Counted from the stretch's first letter, positions 1 to 13,310 are shown. The stretch is DNA of 64,000 nt from Pseudopyrenochaeta lycopersici (GCA_003313425.1 NHZP01000020.1:1-64000), one strand, 5' to 3'. The notes: a model not told the origin generated them from the letters alone. Program-made: numbers and translations.

Positions 1-595
1 TTTATATTATATACTTATACTAATATATATATATTAGATTTAGTAAAAATATTTTACTAAGAGTACTTATTATAATTATAAAGAAATAAATCTACGAAAA
101 GCATATATTAATAGTAGTATTTATACTACTTTTTATAAAAAGTATTTTATAAGAAGTAATATATTCTTTTTAGGGAAACTTAATATTTTTAATAACTCTT
201 TTTATACTTTAGAAGAAAAAGAAGCTTTTAATAATATATATACTAAAGAGAGGGATTTATTTAAAGAGTATTTAGAATCTCCTTTAGGAGAAATAGACTT
301 TTTAAACTTTATTGTAGATAGTTACTAGCTAAATTAGTTAGTTTGAACCTTTTAATTCTATATAATATACTTTATATAGTAGTATTATACTATCTAAGGT
401 AGATAAATCTTAATAGAAATACGTAGTTCCTTCTAAATATATATTTTTATATTCTTATTTACTAATTAGTAATTAGTAATTCTTTTAAATAGTAATTACT
501 AATTTATTTACTAATTTACTAATTAGTAATTACTAAAAACCAAAAATTAGTAATTACTAAAAAAATTAGTAATTACTAGTAAGTACCCATCACTG
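1..595 (+). mobile_element. hAT-type DNA transposon, right-hand part (left end off window)
   Basis: The right end reads CCCATCACTG at 586-595. It matches, inverted, the CAGTGATGG end of the complete 1051-bp element at 30141-31191, so both belong to one family. Upstream of the tip (about 440-580) the sequence is packed with short palindromes of the type AGTAATTACT, as in all hAT ends here. The element sits in the pol gene of Gypsy element D: directly after 595 the reading of D resumes at a point equivalent to position 8831 of element A. The 8-bp target duplication cannot be checked because the left end lies outside the window. Confidence 0.75.
61..350 (+). pseudogene. hAT-associated second ORF, C-terminal remnant
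   Basis: One plus-strand frame can be read through about 90 codons. It includes the stretch FYTLEEKEAFNN followed by a charged run and SPLGEIDFLNF, then RIP-type stops where tryptophan codons are expected. The same protein is recognisable in the other three hAT elements (25770-26040, 28945-29743 and 30570-30760), always reading towards one element end. It is not the hAT transposase, whose C-terminal dimerisation region is seen separately on the opposite strand in two of those elements. I do not recognise the family and assign no function. Confidence 0.5.
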
Positions 596-2344
596 CTTTA
601 GACCTTACACTAGGTGTAATAGTAAAATAAGAATGCGATAGGAAATAGCACCTAATTGCGTACTACTTAAGAAAGTTTATAGACGCTAAGGAACGCTACA
701 ACGTGTATAACAAAGAGCTTATAGTAGTTGTTAACGCTCTTAATTACTAGCAAATCTACGCGGAAAGCTGCTTAGATCTTACGATATTTACGGATTATAA
801 GAACTTAGTCTATTTTACTACTACTAAAACCTTAAACTATAAATAGGTTAGATAGGCTAAAATATTAGGATAATATAAGTTTAAGATTGTATACACGCTA
901 GGAAAGGATAACGGTAGAGCTGATGCTCTTAGCCGCAGACTAGATATTACAGAAATAAAAGTAATAATTAGTAATGCTATCCTTTAAGTAAACTAGGATA
1001 GAAGCTTAGGACCTAATAAGTTATTAAATAACACTATAATAATTACGTCTAAAGTACCTAAAGAATTATAAGAAGTAATTATTTAATAACACTATAATAA
1101 CCTAGTGCACAGTTACCCTGGAATTAAGAGAACGATAGAACTTATATAGCGACACTACAGCTTTAAGAATATAAAGGCTAAGGTTAAATAGTTTATTAAA
1201 AAATGCGCGGACTATTATAAGAATAAATATAGTACCTACGTACTCTACAGAGAAATGCAAGCTATAGAGCTACCTAATGAACCTTAGGCAGACATTTCTA
1301 TAGACTTTGTAACAGGGTTACTACTGTCTAAAGATCCTGTGATAGGAATTAAGTATAATACTATCTTTAATATAGTTTGTAGGTTTATAAAAGTAGTAGA
1401 GATAATACTATTTAGAAATAACTATAATACTAAATAACTAGCGTTTGTTGTCTTAGACAGACTAATACGATATTACGGTATACCTAAGTCTATTATAAGT
1501 GATAGAGATAAGCTCTTTATATCTAACTTCTGGTCTATATTAATAGCCGCGATAGGAACTAAGAGAAAATTGTTAATAGCCTATTACCTATAAACAGACG
1601 GACAGATAGAAAGAATAAACAGAATAATAAAAACCTATCTAAGGATTTACAGTAACTAATAATAAAATAATTAGGTTTTATTACTACTAATAGTATAACT
1701 AGCCTATAATAATAAATTGTTAGAATTAACTAGAAAGATACTGTTCTTTACTAACTATAGGAGACACCCTAATCTCTTTATAAAATTATATCCTAGTAGA
1801 AAAACTAAAGTAGCTATAAAAACAGCTAAAGAAATAAAGAAAACATATAAATAACTCTAAAAAAAACCTTAAGAGAGTATAACGTAACAGTATTTCCTAC
1901 TAAAATAAGAAAAGAAAAATAGCACTTTAGCTAAAGAAGGGGGATAAAGTATACTTGCTTACGAAAAATCTACGTAATAAACAACTAAGTAAGAGACTTA
2001 ATTACGTTAAGGTTAGACTATTTTTAGTTAAAGAATAAAACAGACCTATAAACTATATACTTAAGCTACTACTAGATACAAAGATCTACCTCTGCTTCTA
2101 TATCTCTAAGTTAGAACTAGCTAACCTTACTATACTATTACAGAAAACATTCTAGTATAAACCTAAGGAAGAAAATAAGTTTAAAGTTAAGAAAATCTAG
2201 AGGTACTAATAGAATAGAAGAGTTAATAACCTAGAACTAAGCTTTAGTTACCTAGTTAAATAGAAAGGATACCTAAGCGTAGAAAGTACGTAGGAACTAC
2301 TAGAAAATCTAAGAAACTGCTAAGAAAAAATTAGAGAATATTAG
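596..2344 (+). pseudogene. Gypsy D pol remnant: RNase H, integrase, chromodomain start
   Basis: The frame opens in RNase H (tail GKDNGRADALSRRL at about 900-945). It continues through the integrase zinc-binding region and catalytic core: SIDFVTGL near 1297 gives the first Asp, ISDRDKLF near 1495 the second, TDGQ near 1597 the region of the Glu. It ends in a chromodomain (about 2170-2344). Many codons are TAG or TAA where Trp or Gln is expected. The first two integrase aspartates are still encoded here, whereas element A has Asn at the second one. The reading is broken at 2344 by element E. Confidence 0.85.
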
Positions 2345-2672
2345 TGTGCCGATGCACTTAGTGACGTAGTTACCGAGGGCATCTCAGCTAGGATTAGGTA
2401 GGCTTGGCCAGGAAATCCGGGTATAAAGGTAGATAGATAGGACCTCCTTAGGAGGCATCGAATCCACTAAGTACCACCTACGCTGTACTATTAAGTCCTG
2501 CTTCACCAGAGTCTTAAACATTTAATTTATCGTTGCCTATCCACCTTTGTCTACCTCGTTACCCGTCCCCGCACCTTACTATCTCAGCTAATACGAGATA
2601 CTTAGTTACTTCTACTGCGCGCAAGGCTACTATTAAAAGGGAGAAGTTGGCTAAGGCCTCTGTTCCTGCACA
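2345..2672 (+). repeat. 5' LTR of element E
   Basis: This 328-bp LTR is paired with 23967-24294. The left (outer) half keeps CpA and TpG, for example TGTGCCGATGCAC. The right half carries T and A where the other LTR keeps C and G. The end sequence CTCTGTTCCTGCACA is shared with the 3' LTR and with the solo LTR at 17989-18456. Confidence 0.9.
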
Positions 2673-4650
2673 AATTAGCGAAGCCTAAGGGGCTAAATTT
2701 TATTAACTTCTTAGTGCAACCTTAAGATCCCCTAAGCTGCTACTATTAGAAAATAATAGAAAGGGGTAAAAACAACCCTAAGACTAATCTAGATAAGTAA
2801 TTTTTAAGCTTTAAGTAAGGCTTACCTATAGCCTTTTATTTAAGATACGTATAATAGTATATATAAAAAGGATATATAGTTAGTTATTAGTTATTAGCTA
2901 GTTATTAGAAAATTAAGTAAGTAAGAAATTAGTTCTTAGAGAGGAACTAACGAAGGATTAAAACTGTTAAGTTTAAGTTTAAGGTATTAAGTATTAAGGA
3001 GAAAAACGCTAAGTCCTATAGATAATTAATTAAATAAAATATAAAACACCTAGTAAACTAAGAATCTAAGTTTAAATATTAACTAGTAAGTTAACCTACA
3101 AGGAATTTCTATCTAAACTTAGTTACTACAGAGAAACTCTACAAATAGCTATTAAGACATTAGACGAGGAGGAGCACTCGCTAGCTACCCTTACACCTGC
3201 GCCTGAGCGAGCTAGCAATAATAAGACAAAAGATATTAAGACCCTAAGTTAAATAAGAAAAGAACAGACAATAGACATACTAACTACCCTAAATATAAGC
3301 AGGAGAAACGTGTTACTGCCTATAAGGCACAGTACTAGCCTAGTATTTAATAGAACTAACGCGACTAAGTTCCTTAAGAGCTATAATTACCGCGCGGAAA
3401 ACAGAGGTCTTAATTAAGAGGAGAGACTCTGCGTGCTTCCTAACTTCTATAATAATAAATATAGTAACTTTATTAAAAGATCCCTTAAGTTTAAAGGGAG
3501 AGATTAGGAAGGCCTTTAAGAGCTTATTAAGGAATACTAGAAAGATAAGGATAAAAGTACTAAAATAGGAATATGTGCATACCTTAAGGATTATATTACT
3601 TAATTAGCGCTGCAGTTCCCTAGCTTACTTAGCTATTACGCTAACTTCCTTATTTATACAGAAGCCTATATTAAGTTAAGAAATATATCTAAGAAAGAAA
3701 AAGGCTACCTATTCTACTAAGGCCTGCCTGCTAAAGATAGAGAAGACGTACTTATTAAGATGCCTAACAGCCTAGAAGGAAGGCGTTTAGAAACCTACTA
3801 TATAGAAAGCATCTATAAGTTTATAAGGAAGATATACTAGTAAAAGAAGGAATTAAAGGAGGTAGCTGCTACAGAATAATAACTGCTTAGTTAATATAAT
3901 ACTATTACGCGTAAAACCTCCTCCTTAGCTTTAGAAGAGGTAAGAAAGGTAGTTAAAAAGAAGAAAGGGCTTTAACTACCTAAGGTTAATAATAAAGTAA
4001 TAGATCTTATATAAGCCTTTAAAGACGTTAGAATTAACGTTACTAAGTTAACTAAGGTTATAAACTAAAATAAGGCTATTACGAAAGCCTTCTAGTCTCT
4101 TGTAAATTACGCATACTTCCTTAATTATATAGTATAATAATAAGCACTATCGCAACTACGCTAACAGATGTATTATAATTAAAATAATAGAAGTTATATA
4201 ACTAATATACCTCTAAACGTTAATTAGAGACAAGGCTCTACGTAGGTATAAGAGCGAGAACAACGCCTTACATATAATATGTGTAGCTTAGCAGCTTATC
4301 TAGTTTAAGATTATAATACATACTACAAACTTATCTTATTAGGCTAGGTATCTACTTTCTTTATAAAGGAAGATAACCGCAGCATCTATTATTTTAAACT
4401 ATTACATAAAAAGCTTAGAGAAATTACTAGGTCTATTCTGCTAAGCTTTTAGCTTAACTAGCTAAAAAAGAAGGTTACAGAATTCTTTAAAGTACCTAAG
4501 GATATGCTAGACTAGCTAGCTTTAGTAGTAAGACTAGATATATTTAGAGGAACAGACTTACACGCAGGGGTAAGGAACCTAGGGCAAAGTTAATAATAAG
4601 AGAACCTAGCAGCTAATAGCGTTACAGAAATCCTTAGCGCAGGAACTAAG
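2673..4650 (+). pseudogene. Gypsy E gag remnant, N-terminal part
   Basis: After the 5' LTR comes about 300 bp of leader with no readable frame. From about 2990 a gag-like protein can be followed through RIP-type stops. A zinc-knuckle-like stretch (about 4160-4205) is visible, but several Cys and His positions are now Tyr or Asn. The frame is cut at 4650 by element A and resumes at 14334. Assignment as gag rests on position upstream of protease and RT and on the knuckle, not on a strong match along its length. Confidence 0.6.
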
Positions 4651-5039
4651 TGTTACGATCCTGCCAGGACCCTGTCCCAGTGGCCCCAACTGGACCTCAC
4701 CAAGTATTAGACAACAACCGAGGTCACGTGACGTGCTCAGTTGATCAGTCTGATCAGTGACACTGAGCACCCCGAGCACACTAAGCAACATGCATAACCT
4801 CTATGTATATAGATCACCACAATAGACCCTTATAGCCTAGTGTATTTAACTTAATATTATACTCTATAGTATAGTAATAGTAATACTAATTATTCTTAAC
4901 CCTTAGTACTCTTTATAGAAGCACCCTCTTACTGTCTTAGTATTAAACCCCCTTCTATCTAGTCCCTTACTCTATCCTAGAGAACTAACCTTATAATCTT
5001 ATTAGCTATCCTTACTAATAGCTTTTAAGATTTATTACA
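4651..5039 (+). repeat. 5' LTR of element A
   Basis: This 389-bp LTR is paired with 13940-14328. The first 150 bp or so keep CpA and TpG (CCCAGTGGCCCC, CTGATCAGTGACACTGAGC), while the last half is mostly converted (CCTTATAATC against CCTTGCAATC in the 3' LTR). A short 61-codon frame on the minus strand here is not a gene. Confidence 0.93.
4723..4760. promoter_or_regulatory. U3 palindromes of element A LTR
   Basis: The U3 part holds the palindrome GTCACGTGAC (4723-4732), with an E-box CACGTG core, followed by two TGATCA dyads (4742-4747 and 4751-4756). The unrelated U3 of element D also has a doubled CACGTG motif (26521-26536). They look like transcription-factor sites of the retrotransposon promoter. 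This is inferred from symmetry and position only. Confidence 0.3.
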
Positions 5040-8000
5040 CTTTAAACACCCTTAAGATAAGTGACACTAAGATAGAGACCACCAACTATTATGCCATAAG
5101 GCCAGGCAACGCTGTCGCTAAACTAGACCTCTTCTATAGGGATCGGTTTAAGCTCGAAGACTAGCTACTCTAGTTCAACCTATTCTTTAAGTTCAACGCA
5201 ACTACCATAGATAACGACGACTAAGCAGTACTTATGTTAAGCTACATAAGAGGCGAAGCTGCTAAATAGGTGAAACCCCACCTAGTCGAGTACATAAGTA
5301 ACAAAGAGAAGCCTTAAGAACTTATCGTTATGTTTAAAAATACAGAAAGATTTAAAACATACATACGCTAAGCGTTCAGGCTCCCGAACGTAGCAACTAT
5401 TGCAGAGCGTAAGATCTAAAACATGCGATAAACTAGGTCTGCAGCTAACTACACTAATAAATTTCTAGGTTACGCTAGACAGACTAGTTAGAATAACAAC
5501 ACCCTAAAAACTATATATAAACAAGGCCTGAAAGCGGACGTCTAGACCGAGCTTATGCGTATAAGCACGAAAATTATAACACTAGATAACCTAATTAATA
5601 AAACTATCTAACTAGATATAGAGCTCTATAAGCTCCGTATATAACTTAGAGGACAACTACTAGGATAAATAAAAGAAGATAAGAAACCCTAGAAGGATCA
5701 CCGCAACAAGCTAAATAACAGTCGCCTACGACATTAGTATTAACTATAAGGAGTGCCCAGACAGTACCTGTTAGGGGGCCTTAAAGTAATGTATTTAGAT
5801 AACTTTAATAAAGAAAAGTTAGGTAAGGGTAGAAAGAAAAAAGAAATAACCTGTTTTAACTATAATAAGAAAGGCTATATAGCTAAGGACTGCAGAAGTA
5901 AGAATAAAGTAACCCCCTAGATTAATATAATAGTAGTAAAGGAAAAACATAGTAATAACAAAATATAGGAAGTTATCGCAACTTAAGAGGAAGAGGCCTA
6001 AGATACAGAGTTATTATAGCTACCTCTCCTAGAACCTACTAGGAAAGGGATTCTAGGAACCTAGTATAGTAATAAGGAAGAAGAGAGCAGCAGCTCCCTG
6101 TCTCTAGTCTATAAAGATGCAGAGGAGAACTTTAATAATACTATAGTACTCTTAACTAAGGATTAGAAAAAGGAAAACTTCTAGAAATAATATTAACTAG
6201 GAACTCTAAGGCTATTAACGCCTACAGAGGCGGAAAAAGATATTATAGAACTTAACTACTAACTATACGCATAATATATATATAAAGTATAATATATTAA
6301 CGCGTTAACTCTAGAAGAATAAGAAGCAGCTATAAAATAAGGGATAAGTATAATTATTCTAGCTAAATAAGCGATGCAAGACATATTACAGGAATACTAC
6401 TATTATCCTAAATATTATACGAAGGTAATATAAAAATAGGCGGAAAAAGCTAAGGAAGCATAGCAACCTGTAAGCGTTAGAGACGCACTATAGAAACTTT
6501 AATAAGCTAGACAAATATAGGCACTAGAACCCCTAATAGTTAAGACCCCTAAATACGTACTACGACGCTAAATAATACTACTACTAACACAGGAAGACGC
6601 TTTCTATATACTAAACACTAAGAACCTAGTATAATAAGGGTACCTTTAAGTTAACTCCTACAGCGAAATCGTGCTTACAGATAGTAAGAAGTAAAATATT
6701 TATATACAGCTTAAATAATAAATGCATTAGGAGGATAATAAAAAGAATATTAACCCTCTCTAGCATCTTATAGAAGAAGAAGCCTAAGAAATATATAAGC
6801 ACGCTGAGGCGGCTTAGACCCTATATACTATACGCAAAGGACTACAAAAACTAGTACTAGACTACTTAATAGATCTACGTAATAAGCAACACAGTATTAT
6901 CTACTAGTCCTTTTATACTACAGACCTATGCGCGATCTATTATTTAAGTAAAATAGAACAGGGATACTTCCCTCACTTATTTTACTAATATAAATACTAA
7001 TAGTATAATTATCTTAAAGTTAAATATAACAACTACCTATAGGATAAGAGGACTGTCCTCTACTTCCTAGGAAATAATAACCCTGCAGCTACTATAGTAA
7101 TGCAGCTAGTCTTTAATAGAGAATGTAATTAGTAATAATAGTAAACGTGCCTTAACTTAGATTACCTTAAGCATAAAGATATTAAGACACTAAACAGTTA
7201 CTAGGAGGAGCTTTTTTTAGAGTCGCGCCTACTAATAGGCAAAAATCGCGAACTCTATGTGCAACAGGTATATAAAGACTCCTTAAGCTAAATATTAAGC
7301 TTAACAGAAGCTAGATAAAGGCACTAGTAGATTCTAGAGTATAACAGAGCTATATTTCTGCGCGAGCGATAGAATAAGCTAGCCTTATCCTATTATTAAA
7401 ATTAGTCCTATATCTATTAATAGTCGCTAATAGGCAACTAATACTATTAGAGTCTGTAATTACATATAAAGTATAGAGCGTGCAACTTATTATCTAGAAC
7501 TATAGGGAAATAATTAACCTAGACGTCTTTAGACTATTACAGTATAATGTAATACTAGGACTCCTATAGTTAAGGGAATATAGTCTAGACATAGATTAGA
7601 AAAAGAAAAAGTTCTTGTTTAAATGCTGTGGAACAGACGCAACTATAAGTAAGCCTACACTGCGGCTAAGTGCCTAGGTAGATAAGAAGATAACAATTAG
7701 AATCCTTACTTTAAATAAGGACGGCCTTAGGATATAAGGGTCTGACTTAGCAGGTACTAATAGGAGGCCCTTAGACTAATAAGCTAGAGTTAAGGAGTAA
7801 AGCGTAACTCTAGTAATCCCTAATAAGTATAAAGAATATAAGTTACTCTTTTAGGAAGAGATAACTATAAAAGTACTACCTAAATATTAACTTTAGGATT
7901 ATAAGATTATCCTATAGGAAGGAAAGTAACTAACTTTTAGCCTAATTTATAGTTTATTAGAAAAGGAACTTAAAACCCTGCGCGAATATATTAAGATAAA

Positions 8001-10600
8001 CTTAAAAAAGAGATTTATTAGGGAATTACAGTCGCTAGCAGGATACTCTATACTATTTATACTAAAAAAGAATAGGAAGCTAAGATTATATGTTAACTAC
8101 TAGAAACTTAATAATATTATAGTAAAGAATTAATACCCTTTACTAAATATAGCAGAATTACAGGATTAACTAGCCTTTATAAAAGTCTTTATAGCATTAG
8201 ACTTAAGAGAAGCGTATAACCTTATTCGTATAAAGGAAAGTAAAGAATAGAAGACTGCGTTTAGAATACGCTACAGCTACTATAAGTATATAGTAATACC
8301 TTTTAGTCTTACTAATATACTAGCGATATGCTAAGCACTTATTAATAATATATTAAGGGAATACTTAGACGTATTTATTATTGCATACCTTAATAATATC
8401 TTTATATACTCTAATAATCTACAGGAACATATTAAGCACGTTAAAACAGTTCTTACCTACTTAGGAAGATTTAGTTTGCTACTTAAACCTAAGAAATACG
8501 AGTTCTATAAAGAAGAAGTTAAATTCCTAAGATATATAGTAGGTGCACACAGAGTAAAGATAAGTGAAGAAAAAATAAGAGTAGTAAAAGAATAGCCTAA
8601 ACCTAAAACAGTTAAAGATATATAGTTATTTATAGGATTTATTAACTTTAACTAATAATTTATTAAAGACTTCTCTAAAAAATCTATCCTACTTACTAAA
8701 CTTATAAGAAAAGATATAAAATAGGAATAGAGAAATAAATAAAGGAAAGTATTCTAGATACTTAAGGAAGCCTATATTATACTACTAGTGCTAATTATAT
8801 TCTAAACAGGAGAACCCCTATAGTTTAAAACAGATGCCTTAGACCTTACACTAGGTGTAACAGCAAAATAAGAACGCAATAGAAAATAGCACCTAATCAC
8901 GTACTACTTAAGAAAATTTATAGACGCTAAAGAACGCTATAACGTGCATAACAAAGAACTTATAGCAGTCGTTGACGCCCTTAACTACTAGCGAATCTAC
9001 GCAGAAAGTTACTTAGATCTTACGATATTTACAGATTATAAGAACCTAGTTTATTTTACTACTACTAAGATATTAAACTAAAGACAGGTTAGATAGGCTA
9101 AAATGTTAGGACAATATAAATTTAAGATTGTATACACGCTAGGAAAGGATAACAGCAGAGCTAATGCTCTCAGCCGCAGATTAGACATCGCAGGAACAAA
9201 AGTAATAATTAATAATACTATCCTTTAAGTAAACTAGGACGGAAGCTTAGGACCTAATAAGTTATTAAACAATACTATAATAATTACGTCTAAAGTACCT
9301 AAAGAATTATAAGAAGTAATTATCTAATAACACTATAATAACCTAGTATATAGTTACCTAGGAATTAAGAGAATAATAGAACTTATACAGCGACACTACA
9401 GCTTTAAAAATATAAAGACTAAAGTTAAACAGTTTATTAAAAAATATGCGGACTGTTATAAGAATAAACACAGTACCCACGCACCTTACGGAGAAATGCA
9501 AGCTATAGAGCTACCTAATAAACCTTAAGCAGACATTTCTATAGACTTCGTAACAGGGTTACTACTATCTAAAGATCCCGCAACAGGAATTAAGTATAAC
9601 GCTATCTTTAACATAGTCTGCAGGTTTACGAAAGCAGCAGAGATAATACTATTTAGAAACAACTACAACACTAAATAACTAGCGTTTATTGTCTTAGACA
9701 GACTAATATAATATTATAGTATACCTAAGTTAATTATAAGTAATAGAGATAAGCTCTTTATATCTAACTTCTAGTCTACATTAATAGCCGCGATAGGAAC
9801 AAAAAGAAAGTTATTAACAGCCTATTACCTACAAACGGACGGATAAACAGAAAGAATAAACAGAACACTAAAAACCTACTTAAGGATTTACAGTAATTAA
9901 TAGTAGAATAATTAGGTTTTATTATTACTAATAGCACAACTAGCCTATAATAACAAATTGTTAGAATTAACTAGAAAGACACTATTCTTTACTAACTACA
10001 GGAGATACCCTAATCTCTTTATAAAGTCATACCCTAGCAGAAAAACTAAAGCAGCTATAAAGATAGCTAAAGAAATAAAGAAAATATATAAATAACTCTA
10101 AGAGAACCTTAAGAAAGTATAACGCAACAGTATTTCTTACTAAAATAAGAAAAGAAAAATAGCACCTTAGCTAAAGAAGGGGGATAAAGCATACTTACTT
10201 ACAAAAAATCTACGCAACAAGCAACTAAGTAAGGGACTTAATTACGTTAAAGTTAGACTATTTTTAATTAAAGAATAGAATAGACTAGTAAATTATATAC
10301 TTAAGCTACTACTAGATGTAAAGATCTACCTACGCTTCTATATCTCTAAGTTAGAACCAGCTAACCCTGCTATACTACTACAGAAGATATTCTGGTACGA
10401 ACTAGAAGAAGAAAATAAGTTTAAAGTTAAGAAAATCTAAGGATACTAATAAAATAGAAGAGTTAACGACCTAGAACTAAGCTTTAGCTACCTAGTTAAA
10501 TAGAAAGAGTACCTAAGCGTAGAAAGTACGTAGGAACTACTAGAGAATTTAAGAAACTGTTAAGAAAAAATTAGAGAATACTAGGAAAGGGAGGAAAGGA
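5040..10600 (+). pseudogene. Gypsy A gag-pol, destroyed by RIP
   Basis: Gag can be read from about 5090. Its zinc knuckle is near 5845-5900 (CFNYNKKGYIAKDC, with one Cys and the His changed to Tyr). The aspartic protease starts near 7321 with ALVDSR where ALVDSG is expected. RT and RNase H cover about 7900-9220; the active-site motif at 8386-8397 reads YLNN instead of YLDD. Integrase covers about 9240-10150, and a chromodomain about 10390-10590, with YLSVESTWELL-like residues allowing for a stop at Trp. Stops are almost all TAG or TAA. No frame could give a functional protein. The chromodomain and order fit the chromovirus branch of Ty3/Gypsy. Confidence 0.9.
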
Positions 10601-10822
10601 AAAAGAAGAAGTAAACAAACCTTAAGAAACGTTAAGAGCTAGAGGAAACTAACAGACCCGCTACTAGTAGCCTATCGCTAACTAGGACCTCCTAATACTT
10701 AAGAGGGAAGCCTTTAAACGCACCCTAAGTACTAGGCGATAAACTAAACCTAAGGGTATTAGAAGCGTTTTTAGGCAACAAGGCCTCCGCCGCTTCTTAT
10801 TCCTTAATATCTCGTTCCTCTA
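10601..10822 (+). other. Element A 3' non-coding sequence, left of the pogo insertion
   Basis: This is the non-coding tail after the chromodomain. It continues at 13464 after the DNA transposon. The same sequence is uninterrupted, in reverse orientation, in element B (about 31995-32220). Confidence 0.7.
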
Positions 10823-10919
10823 CTCGGCCCCAATGGCTGATTCTCAGTTTCTCTTCGAGAAAGGCCGTGCTCCGCACGGCCCTACTAGCTCAATGATCGC
10901 ACACGCTCAATGATCCAAA
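10823..10919 (+). repeat. Left terminal inverted repeat of the pogo-type element
   Basis: It is about 97 bp long and matches 13365-13461 in reverse. It contains the perfect hairpin GGCCGTGC-TCC-GCACGGCC (10863-10881) and two direct copies of CTCAATGATC spaced by 8 bp, which could be transposase binding sites (inferred). Confidence 0.9.
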
Positions 10920-11108
10920 TGTCGTAAAATGCCTTTTGTATAGTAATTTGTATGGTAATTACATCGTAAAACACTTGATTTATCATTCACAGCCCCATTC
11001 TAGCTGTTCTGGCGAGATACAGTCATAAAAGTCAACAATAGGAGATAAGTAGCCCTCGTCGTCGCTGCCAATAGGGCTATTTTCGAGCTGCGTCTCAGGG
11101 ACATGAAA

Positions 11109-13310
11109 TTAACTATCCTGTACTTGTATTATTGCTTGTTTTCCTTCAGGGAAGGATGGCAGCGTAGGTGCGTCTCCTTTCCTTTGCAGGTGCCGCGTAT
11201 AAGGATCCATGCCGCCACAGTTAACGTATGCGACTTCAAGTGCTGAAATCGAGCTCTCCATGATAGAACGCCTTGCCATAAACTTACCTCTCTCCTCTAA
11301 TGTTTGTATGGAGTTCTCATACAAATTCTGGAATCGCGCGGCCAGCGCTAGGTCGTTGACTCTGTACTCCCAACGCGTTAGTTCATCTGCCAAAGTTTTG
11401 ATGACTGGGCCGTCAAATATAGTCATATATGACCTGCTGCGCGTGACAAGTAGGCCCTCACGGTGACGCCTAATTGACTTTTTGCCCCAATTACGTACGT
11501 TTGATAGTATTTTCTTCCAAGTATTAAATCGTTTAACGAGCGCCTTTTAGTGGCGCGCGGCGACGGCGGCTTCTTGTTTAGCGGCCTCGTTGACGACCCT
11601 CTCCGCAGCCATCCTACGGCAGTCTCCAGCGTAAACAGGACCTCCGCCAACGTCAACTACACGTTAATTACGCCTACAACGCTCAGCGCGAGCGTGCTCC
11701 GCAGCCTTTATTTAGTAGAGAGCTTGCTCCAGCCTTACTGCGTTGCGGGCCATTGCCGAGCTGCCTTTAAGCGTTGAAATCACGTCTTCCGCTTGCTCGC
11801 GCGGCAGCCACTTTCTTAGTGTATACGCAACAGCTTTCTCTTATAAATTAAGTGTACGTATCGTCTTCAGCGTACTCCACCCTATATCGCCAGGCAATCG
11901 GCGGGGCCGAGGTGTTTCAAAAGGCTAAGAGAGCTCCGTAAACAAAGGCGTACCTATAGCGCCTAGTAGCTGGCGGAGTAGTCGACTGTGTGTAGGAGGA
12001 GAGAGGCCCCTAAGTACTGCAGAGACGCCGTCGTCCTCCTCATCAGACGACTGCCAAGTAGGAGTTAAGGGCTCCTGTACGCAGTCAACGGCTGCTATTA
12101 CCTCCTGAGCAGCGCGGGTAGCCTCCTGGGCTCTCAGAGGCTTAATTACCTGCTCAGGGCAGAAGGGTGAGAGGCCTGTTTTGCGCCAGCCTCCCTTTAC
12201 TGTACGCGGCGTAAACGCCTGCCCTCTGATTTGTGAGAGAGTTGCTAAGAAATCTGAGCGTCTGATTTCAGTTGCGCCTGTACGAGAGGCCCAGTCAAGC
12301 GTCCGAGCGTAATACCACTTTAGAGGCTGATAACAGCCTACGTCAAGTGGCTAGAGGAGATGAGTAGTGTGCGGAGGGAGGGCAAAAAGCTGTATACAAT
12401 TACTCTCCGCGTACTTTGCAAACTCAGACGTGAGATGAGATCCATGGCCGTCAATAAGGAGGAGTCTCCACGCGCCCTAGGCGCTCTCCGCAGTCATCTT
12501 GTCAAAGTGCTTCATCCAGTCCATAGCTGTAAAGTCGTTAGCGTAGCCACTATCGGTGATATTTATAAGGTAATCGTCAGGTAGATCGACCGCCCATTGC
12601 TCTAGTATTGACTTTACCTTAATAATAAGCATAGGTGCGATAACTCGGCCATCTGCGGAGCAGCACTCCATTATAGAAATGAGCTCTCGATTCCTCGCAG
12701 TAGGTATAAGGACTTAACGCCCGCGTCTTGTATATACGTAACAGTCCTTTACAATACCTATGCGGATCCCTGTTTCATCCATATTGTACTTGTTTGCGTC
12801 AGAGATGGCGAGGCGTTGCTCGTATGCCTGCAACTTCTCGAACCACGCCTGAAGGCCGTCTGGAGACTGCGCTAACTTTCGAGCTAGGTCAATTGGCTTT
12901 ACCTTTGTCTTATAGTATTTTGTATGAGAATTAAGCCAGCGAGATGCCCAGTTGACGCCTACGCGGGGCGGGTCGTCATCACCTTCATGAACTTCGGCCA
13001 ACAGCGCGTCGGCATGCTGCCGGACGAGCTCCTTTGTGATACCAAATCCGACGTCGTCAATTGCGTCACAGAATCGTTCAAGGGCAATATCTTGTTCATC
13101 TGATAGTTTTTTATTGGCGGCAGGGCGAGTTAACTTGTTGTTAAGGCCGCGAAGAGCGCGCGTGACGCGCTGGCAGAGATAGCTAATGTTGCGATCTCGA
13201 CAGTATGCAGTGACGTTAGGCCGCGCAACTGTACGCAGCTCCACAAGGGCTTTTTCAACGATCTCAGTGTCGCGAATATATTGTGAGACCTCCCTCGTGA
13301 CTTTAGGCAT
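11109..13310 (-). pseudogene. pogo/Fot1-type DDE transposase, broken by nonsense mutations
   Basis: Read from ATG at 13310 to the stop at 11109, the frame is 734 codons. The first 198 residues are open: an N-terminal helix-turn-helix region, then a CENP-B-type DNA-binding region (GFGITKELVRQHADALL, later VNWASRWLNSH), then the first catalytic Asp in KYNMDETG. Further on come LLIDGHGSHLTSEF (second Asp) and PPHTTHLL-stop-PLDVGCYQPLK (third Asp), the pogo/Fot1 DDE layout. In-frame stops at 12714-12716, 12477-12479 and 12351-12353, with more downstream, fall where Gln codons (CAA or CAG) are expected, as RIP would give. Damage is much lighter than in the host element. The C-terminal part is basic and coiled-coil-like. 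Confidence 0.88.

Noticed and set aside
10863..10881. GC-rich hairpin as a bacterial-type transcription terminator
   Set aside because: It occurs at both ends of a eukaryotic DNA transposon within its inverted repeats, with no adjoining T-run.
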